Assembly (NCBI GenBank): GCA_963678675.1
Contig: OY783193.1
Coordinates: 12,510,822-12,574,821, forward strand
DNA from: Xiphydria camelus
Lineage: Eukaryota > Arthropoda > Insecta > Hymenoptera > Xiphydriidae
Reading direction: 5' to 3'
Length of the DNA: 64,000 nucleotides
The notes under the pieces were generated by a model. That model did no database searches and was not told the DNA's origin. It worked only from the letters and a program-made list of their open reading frames with translations. A program made the translations under genes and the position numbers. Shown one piece after another: positions 57,607 through 64,000 of the stretch; position 1 is the stretch's first letter; every line of letters begins with the position of its first letter.

Positions 57607-58585
57607 TATATAATGGGCTCGCACTTCATCGTTTAAAGGATATATATGTACATATACATTCGAGGGAGCTGCAGGCTTCGCCCTACCGCACACATTCGGC
57701 TTGCGGCAACGACTACCTGCCGTTCACCCTCTCCAACCCTAATTACTTTGCCCTTCATTTGTTTTCATTAAGGAAACGAGTGATCGTTGGGCTTCCCAGA
57801 TCTTCGCCCCAGCCGATAGTTTGCTCGTTAATAAAATTAGGATCGGTCGACGAGCGAGAGGCCGCGGTAGTGAGAATATGGGTAAGAGCCGGGTTGCATA
57901 AGTGTACTCAGAGAGAATGCAGATCTATATTAGCCCTCTTCTGGGTGGCTTTAGAAATGGCATTAAAAATGTTTTCTAATTGGCATTCCAAATTCTTCTT
58001 CCCTCAAATATGGAAATAATGCCGACAAAAATTCCGGTGGTCGAAGAACAAAATTTTGGCCGACGCCAATTTTCAATATTTCCATAATACCTAGATAAAC
58101 GGTGTGTCGAAAATCCGTTTCAACCACCTCCAGTTATATTCGAACGAAAAACCACTGGGATGCACTGATGCGTCGATCTGAAATGGGACATATTGCATAT
58201 ATTTACTCTCGTCTGTATCGCGCAAACATCGGAAATGTCTAACAAATCGTCCCGCGGATGAAAAACTGAACAGTAGAACGCCAGCCTCATTTAGGGCGGA
58301 AAATGTGCGCGTCGCAAGCCGCGCCCGGCAATACAATCGATCCCGCCATCAGACCCTCGACTCCCGCAGCACTCGGCGTCGTCTGAACGATCAACTCCGC
58401 GCGCCGGAAGCTCGCAGTGCCGCGAGAAGTGGAATTCACTCTCGAGGATTGCGGTTGAAAAAAAGCTAATTGCCTCGAGTCGGGGAGTGCGTGTATCGTC
58501 CATTCACGCGGCAGCGATGCTGACGTCCTTTGCATGCGACGCCGTCGCGCATGGTCGGTCCGACACGTGCGACTCTGCATGTATA
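57607..58585. other. Spacer, nothing recognised
   Basis: No gene or repeat identified. Confidence 0.4.
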
Positions 58586-60186
58586 AAGGTACGTACAAAC
58601 CGGCCAACAAAGTGTTGGCAACATGTTGGCAACATGTTGACAACATATGTTGGTAACATGTTGGCAACACGTTGGCAACAGGTTGGCAACAGGCGGAACA
58701 AGTTGGCAACATAGATGTTGCCAACATCAACTCGTATCTGGATACAGTATTACAACGAGCTTTGACAAAAGTATATTTATTTTACAGTTTCAAGATATTA
58801 ATTTTCATGAAACTCGTACAATCAAATAGGTCGGTTTTGGACGTATAAAATAAAGTGAAAAACTGTTTTCATGAGAAAAATGTATATTTTATTAGCATGG
58901 GGTCCACTGGACCCCGTGTGACCACTATGGATTAATAAATTATTAATAAATTGTCTGTCGTATATTCGCTCAAATGCTCTTCGCATTTCGTCCGTAGACC
59001 GGCGTGAGGGAGAAATTCGACACTCCTCGGGCCGTTAAAGCCATAAATTAGATCCGGGAAAGTTCCTCATTACCACAGGGTCGAAGAGCGACCAGTTAGT
59101 TTGAAAACCTGCGAGCGACCGGAACAGTTCGCAAATAAAGTTAATGCATTGTTTGTCTTCCCTTACCAATTGGTATAATTTTATTTATCCTAAACCCACC
59201 ACGCAAGATTAATTTGGCGCGTAGTCCGTCGCGCAAAGACGGAACATTGTTTATTAGAATAGATATTGCGGGAAACGGCTTATTTCGATTCGTCCGTTAA
59301 TTAACCTTTTCCGGAAAAGGTGTGCGACGGAAAACAGACTCTAGTCTTTATGACTGTCCCGTCGTTTGACGGAAAGGATCGGAAGCGTTGAAACCCGTCC
59401 GCGACGGTCCCTGCCACATGTGGTCCCTGCCGGGCCGTGTCAAGTGGGCGGTAGTATATTTATTTGTATGTACTAGCTTTGCTCCCCAACCCCCGGGGGG
59501 TAAGTACCTGGCTCCGCGCATCGGGTCCCAAAGTCGCCGGGGTTTTCGGCGACACGGTTTTATCCACGCATTTATTAAAAAACTATTTTATATAATAATA
59601 TATAATAATAAAAAAGGAGAAGGAAAGGATTTGATCCAGTCAGTATTTTGACATGCCGTGCTGATGACGCGATTAACCACTTTCGTGCGTGGGTCGGAAA
59701 ATTTACCGTCGCCGCGGCGACGATCCTGTCAAGAAATTTGTGTAGCGGCGGCGACGGCGGGAGTAGCTGAGCAGGCGAGGAATCCAATAAAAATTATATT
59801 ATAGTCGGAGAGTTATTTATGATCGATGTGCTATTAAAAGTATTAAAAGAGGTATGAATCGACTTTCTGAAATTCCGTCCCTTTTGCGTGGATGTTGCGA
59901 GGATGTTGTCAACTTTTCCCATTTGAAATGGGAAACACGGATACCAGCAACAGGCGACCATTCTCTTTGATGTCATGCCGCCCGCTGTTGCTAGTCGACG
60001 GGAGACACGTGGGGATGAACGTGTTGCCAACATGTTGCCAACATTTGTTGGCTGGTCTGTACTGCTACGCTGTCGACGAGTATCCACCGACGAGTTGCCA
60101 ACATGTTGCCAACACCGATATCGACGTGTTGCCAACATGTTGCCAACATGTTGCCAACACTTTGTTGCCCGGTTTGTACGTACCTT
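58586..60186. mobile_element. 1.6-kb DNA element with TTGGCAACATG subterminal repeats
   Basis: Ends AAGGTACGTACAAACCGG and then CAACAAAGTGTTGGCAACAT are inverted over about 43 bp. Multiple TTGGCAACATG units follow at both ends (58612-58730 and 60021-60165, opposite orientations). No transposase was seen. The palindrome GGGGTCCACTGGACCCC lies at about 58900-58916. No matching target duplication was found: GTAT or ATA precedes the left end and AACA follows the right, although TTAA occurs at the right junction. Confidence 0.7.
59617..59690 (-). repeat. tRNA-like sequence, possible SINE head
   Basis: On minus, TGGTTAATCGCG (59679-59668) resembles a tRNA A box and GGATCAAATCC (59637-59627) a B box, 30 nt between them, close to tRNA spacing. 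A convincing cloverleaf with acceptor pairing was not found. Downstream on minus is an A/T-rich stretch of TTATTATTATATA, as in SINE tails. Confidence 0.35.
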
Positions 60187-60636
60187 AACACGCCGCAAAG
60201 GCGAAGCGCAGAGCCATTCGCGTAGTGCCGCGATGCTCGAGCTGCGAAAGCCTCATGTCGAGACGGGAGGGTGCGTTGCGCGGACATACGTAACCGGGTG
60301 TCTTTGTGAAATTACACAAGCCTGCGATGAAAAAAATACAAGGGAAGTGACAACTGAACTTTATGTATTTTTTGGTGTTGATTTAAAAAATAATAATAAG
60401 CAAGTTCTATCACGTCAAGTTTTCTTGAAAAATTTAAGTTTACTTGGATTTTTATGAACATTTCTAACTTTTAAGCTTTTGGTCGATAACCTATTTCATG
60501 TAACTTATCTTAATGAAAACAAATTAAAATAGTATGTTGGTGATTTTTCTCTAGAAACTACACCATAAGTTGATGTATTTAAGTTTAAACCCAAGGGAAC
60601 GTTCAGTTTTCCTTTCGACCAGAGGCGGCTCCTGCG
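60187..60636. other. Spacer, nothing recognised
   Basis: No gene or repeat identified. Confidence 0.4.
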
Positions 60637-60765
60637 ATCTGGTAACAGTGGTTTTCATCCATTTAAACCTATACAAAATAATCGATTGCTGAAAAATTAA
60701 TTTGCCTCACCAAGAATCGATTATTTTACATATATTTGAATAGATAAAAACCACTGTTGCCGGAT
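60637..60765. mobile_element. Short foldback MITE
   Basis: GGTAACAGTGGTTTTCATC at left pairs with GATAAAAACCACTGTTGCC at right. AATAATCGATT and AATCGATTATT close the stem. Confidence 0.75.
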
Positions 60766-61007
60766 AGTACGCAAAATTGTTCGAGATAATTAATTTTCAA
60801 ATGGGATTCTAGCAAAAATAGCGATATCGATTTTACAAAAAATCCTGACGTGATGGAAAAAAATGGAGGCCATTTTAGAAATCAGCACACCAAATAACAT
60901 AAAAATCAGCGAAAACTTCTCTTGTATTTTTCAATAACTTTAATTTCGCAGGCCTGTGTTATATTCGCGGAAATCTTTTCGATGAAAACGATCTCCTCCG
61001 GATAACT

Positions 61008-61563
61008 GCACGGAAAAAAATGATTTTGCAGTCTTAGAGAATTACACAGAGAAAAAGAATTAGCTGGATCTGCTAAAAATTACTTGCGGAGTCGCGAGTA
61101 ATTATTTATTTACACCAATCTGATCTTTTTCGTATTAATTAGATATTTCTTCCTTGCCGTCAGATACTGTTCCAGATGATTGTAAGGAAGAAATATCAAA
61201 TTGATGTACTCGTATTAGGTAAACAATTTTGTTCATATAAATAAATAATTACTTGCGACCCCACAAGTAATTTTCAGTAGATCCGACTAATTTTTTCTCC
61301 TTGCGTAGGTTTCGTTGAAAACTTGTTGCTATCGTGACAAAAATATTATCCGTGACGGTAAAAGTGTGTCCGACAGTGGTAAGAATATTTGCTTGTGAAT
61401 GGCAAACATTTTCACCGCAAAAATTCACTGCGACTGCAATTACATTTCCTATCATCAGACATATCCTTTTGTTGCCATCGGTATTTAATAATTTTATCAC
61501 GATAGCAGAAAGTTCCCAGAAAAGCTTAGTTTTGCTGAGACCGCGAAATAATTTGTTCCCGTG
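61008..61563. mobile_element. MITE family E, copy 3, split by a family F MITE
   Basis: Left GCACGGAAAAAAATGATTTT then GCAGTCTTAG (61008-61037). The rest resumes near 61306 (GTTTCGTTGAAAACTTGTTG) and matches copies 1 and 2 to 61563. Confidence 0.7.
61044..61306. mobile_element. MITE family F, copy 2, inside E3
   Basis: AGAGAAAAAGAATTAGCTGG and GGATCTGCTAAAAATTACTT at left, with AGTAATTTTCAGTAGATCCG and ACTAATTTTTTCTC at right. Confidence 0.75.
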
Positions 61564-62661
61564 TCGAAACCGCGGTCGATTTATCTCTATGGCATTTGAA
61601 GCTCGACGAACCGAAGTCAATTAACGGCTCGAAAAGAAGGGAGTATCGCTTTCCGGCGTTTACTCGAGCGCCCGTAACCAGTTCGATGGGATCTCTCGAG
61701 CGGATCACAATTAGCACTCGCGCTGGAGTCATCGATCGAACGCACGATACGGAGGCGCCGGGGTAGCCGAGCGAAATCGATTCTCCGATAGCGTTCCGTA
61801 TTTCCAGCCGTGCCCTCTACATCCACTCGTCGAATAAAAACCGCGGAAAGAATAAGGAATCGACCGCGCTCTCGAGCCGAGAAACGCGTACAAATGGGAA
61901 CGGTGGTGGATGCATCATGCATGACGGAGTGTTTATACTTGCATCGGATCGCAACATATGGTGTCGACCAGCCATACGGTGCCCCGACCGACCTCGGTTC
62001 GATCCGTCAATCATTAATCTCACCGGCCTCCATTCACGTTCCGGGAGAATCGACCACGACCCCGAAGGCCCTAAAATGAATTCCGCCTGTTTACCCGCGG
62101 GCTTTATTTACCAAACTGACAGAGCGCGTCTCGAGAGAGATTCGCGGAGAGGAATTTGTCTTCTACGAAATTGTTGGATTTATTCTCACGCTTCGCGCAG
62201 GGATAAGAGAGCACGCCGGTGAAGGATTCTTTTGGTTGTGGCGGTGGGAAAAAATGTTATTGCATACTGAAAAAATAACCGAATGCAATAACGTCGATCG
62301 TACGAGGTTTTGTCAATTTCACGCGTTGGACGGAAATGCCGGGTATGTCCGTGGTTTTCCCATCGGTCCTTCGAAATTGGAACGCGAATGCGCGAAATGT
62401 TCGTTCAATTTGCGCACGTCGCTATTGAAGAGCGACTCATTTTATCGTTTCGTCCTCATCGCGACTCGACGCGCGGAAAATTGCGGAAGCTCGCAAAAGA
62501 CCGGATTCGCCGCGATGTGTAAATTGCGATGGATTCGGTCCTCGGGCATGCGAAAATTGTTGGAGAGGCGAGAAAGAAATATTTCGTATTTCTCGAACGC
62601 GCGATACGAGGGTCATCTATTAGACGATAGCAAGAATTAAATTCCATCATGTGATTGCCCG
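61564..62661. other. Spacer, nothing recognised
   Basis: Open frames on both strands, no domain known. Confidence 0.4.
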
Positions 62662-62859
62662 TCAACTTTTCAAATGACCTACGTAGCTGCGTGGTAAGAT
62701 AAAAATCATGGTAAAAAATACAGTAGGTATAGGATTGCAAAAAAATATCGCGGCTTCAATTCCATATTTTTCTTTTAATTTCTTTTTCAAAAATTCTGCA
62801 CATTGCGTGGGATCGCAACGATCACACTCGCGCTGCCATTCTCCAAATATAGATTTCAT
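62662..62859 (-). other. Doubtful coding fragment with CDRCDPTQC
   Basis: The minus frame gives 65 residues including WQRECDRCDPTQCAEFLKKK and LKEKYGIEAAIFF. The cysteine spacing (CX2CX4C) and helix-like KKKLKEKYG stretch look more protein-like than most frames here, but I cannot name a family. About 75 bp of it (62724-62796) is repeated inverted at 62953-63030 in the neighbouring MITE, with the same peptide open there. Confidence 0.25.
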
Positions 62860-62892
62860 AGGAAGTTCGACTGCATAGGTATTAGTATATCG

Positions 62893-63245
62893 AGAGAAAA
62901 AATAACTGGAGCCAAAAAATATTTTCTACAATCAAAAGCATGATACAATTTCAATTGAAAAAGAAATTAAAAGAAAAATATGGAATTGAAGCCGCGATAT
63001 TTTTTCGTAATCCTGTACCGTATTTTTCCTGTACCTGGCTGTTCCTGAAGGATCAAGCCATGGTTTTTTTTCGTGTAAGAAAACATTTGATAGGCTCGAG
63101 TAAAATTTCTTGTCCCCACGATGGTATTTTTGAATTAAGAATATATATTCCCCGATTAAGAATCTGTATTCCTAAAAATCAATAAGATCATATATTCCCG
63201 ATTCAAGAAACATTTTTTTGACACTAGCAATTATTTCTCTCGGTG
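62893..63245. mobile_element. MITE family A, copy 3, with about 95 bp of filler
   Basis: Left ATCGAGAGAAAAAATAACTG, right GACACTAGCAATTATTTCTC then TCGGTGT. Compared with copies 1 and 2, an extra block (about 62950-63045) interrupts the interior between CATGATACAATTTC and GGATCAAG. Confidence 0.7.
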
Positions 63246-64000
63246 TAAATGTCCGCAATTCTCGACCATGTAATAAATCTGTCCCTTTCGTCAATCGCTC
63301 CAATTACGAATCGAAAAAGGACGACCTTTCTTAAAGTCTCTCTCGGTGACCGCTTATCCAACGTTTCTTATTCGTTCGTATTCACGGACCACTCACGCGG
63401 GCAAAGTAGAGAGATCTGCCGTGTATTTCGCGTTGGCGGTTCGGGTTCACCGCGAGCCCGGAGACGACGAGAAGGAGGATTGCATAAATTCGCTATTTAT
63501 TAGAGCCTTTGAGCCTATGACAAACTTTGGCGGTGGCTGGCGCTTCAGCTCGACCTCGATTCGTCCTCTCCCCGGCAAAGGGAGAGGTGGGAGAGGCTAT
63601 ACCGGGGTGAATAAGAATGAGAGAGACAGAGATGGTAGTCGCGCGAGCCTTCTTTTCGTTCCTTCCGTTCATCCGCCTCACAGCCGCCCCTTTCTCGCAA
63701 TACAGCTATATACTTATACGCGTGTACGGCATATACTTTACGCATAAATCTCCTATTTATCAGTACCTGCTTTAGCATTTCTTCAAACTCCCCTTTTGCT
63801 CCCCCTGCAATCCCCCCCTCACGCTCGGCCAACGTACCGGATTTTATAACGTTGAGAAATGTGAATCGTGTGTCGAAACGAGAAAAGAATTCTCTCGGCC
63901 GCGGCTCCTCGAATTTAAATCGGCAAATATTTTCAGTAACGATCATATCGATTGAAACGCGGTAGTTATGAAATACATACTTCAGTGAATTTACAATCTT
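63246..64000. other. Spacer, nothing recognised
   Basis: No gene or repeat identified. Confidence 0.4.

Noticed and set aside
58287..58730. 147-codon frame with repeated CCQHVAN-like units
   Set aside because: Translation of the TTGGCAACATG minisatellite, not a repeat protein.
58586..60186. CRISPR-like array of short repeats
   Set aside because: Units are contiguous 11-mers without unique spacers in an insect-like genome; they belong to transposon termini.
59794..60457. Frames on both strands at the right end of the 1.6-kb element
   Set aside because: Products of the same minisatellite and the inverted repeat.

Overview
This window looks like intergenic or intronic DNA from an insect nuclear genome. 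The evidence is scattered mariner, PIF/Harbinger, piggyBac-like, Ty3/Gypsy-like and non-LTR remnants, many short AT-rich inverted-repeat elements (MITEs), CpG not depleted between them, and no bacterial-style gene packing. The mixture suggests Hymenoptera, possibly an ant, but this is an inference from repeat style; no host gene fixes the species. No complete host gene was found. Of the long open frames, most cross unrelated repeats or face equally long frames on the other strand.

Layout. 1-1795 is the right part of a PIF/Harbinger transposon holding a Myb/SANT-like gene broken by one in-frame stop and the N-terminal stub of its transposase. 2372-4690 is a nest: a TTAA-flanked element interrupted by a mariner with perfect 26-bp ends, itself interrupted by a third element, followed by a second TTAA element that shares the same TTAA. 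4789-5539 is a 0.75-kb MITE. 7437-8394 is an old tandem duplication in which one unit caught two TA-flanked MITEs while the other unit keeps both empty sites. 10.08-10.81 kb, 24.1-24.7 kb, 33.4-33.7 kb and 44.65-44.78 kb carry a dispersed satellite of about 290-315 bp. 12818-15359 is the best-resolved nest: a MITE split by a 6-bp-TSD element, which is split by a Harbinger-type MITE (TTA duplication) and by a 5'-truncated non-LTR retrotransposon (17-bp duplication, CTA tail).

From 15 to 50 kb the window holds many single MITEs, a 0.94-kb Harbinger MITE with an internal 172-bp duplication (28.66-29.6 kb), a solo LTR with a 4-bp TSD (36.8-37.2 kb), a long-inverted-repeat element with a transposase tail (40.75-41.32 kb), a 38-bp/165-bp/220-bp tandem repeat (43.05-43.76 kb) and a second copy of the nested MITE family (48.66-49.79 kb). 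58.59-60.19 kb is a 1.6-kb element with TTGGCAACATG subterminal repeats and an internal tRNA-like (SINE-like) stretch. 62.66-63.25 kb has a MITE copy containing an inverted copy of the adjacent sequence.

The only plausible host coding sequence is a short minus-strand exon (51744-51837) encoding a hydrophobic signal-peptide-like segment followed by a good 5' splice site, lying beside a CpG-rich stretch (51.84-52.9 kb) that may be its promoter. If real, everything below 51.74 kb could be its first intron or intergenic space; no downstream exon was recognised. No rRNA, CRISPR array or canonical tRNA gene was seen.
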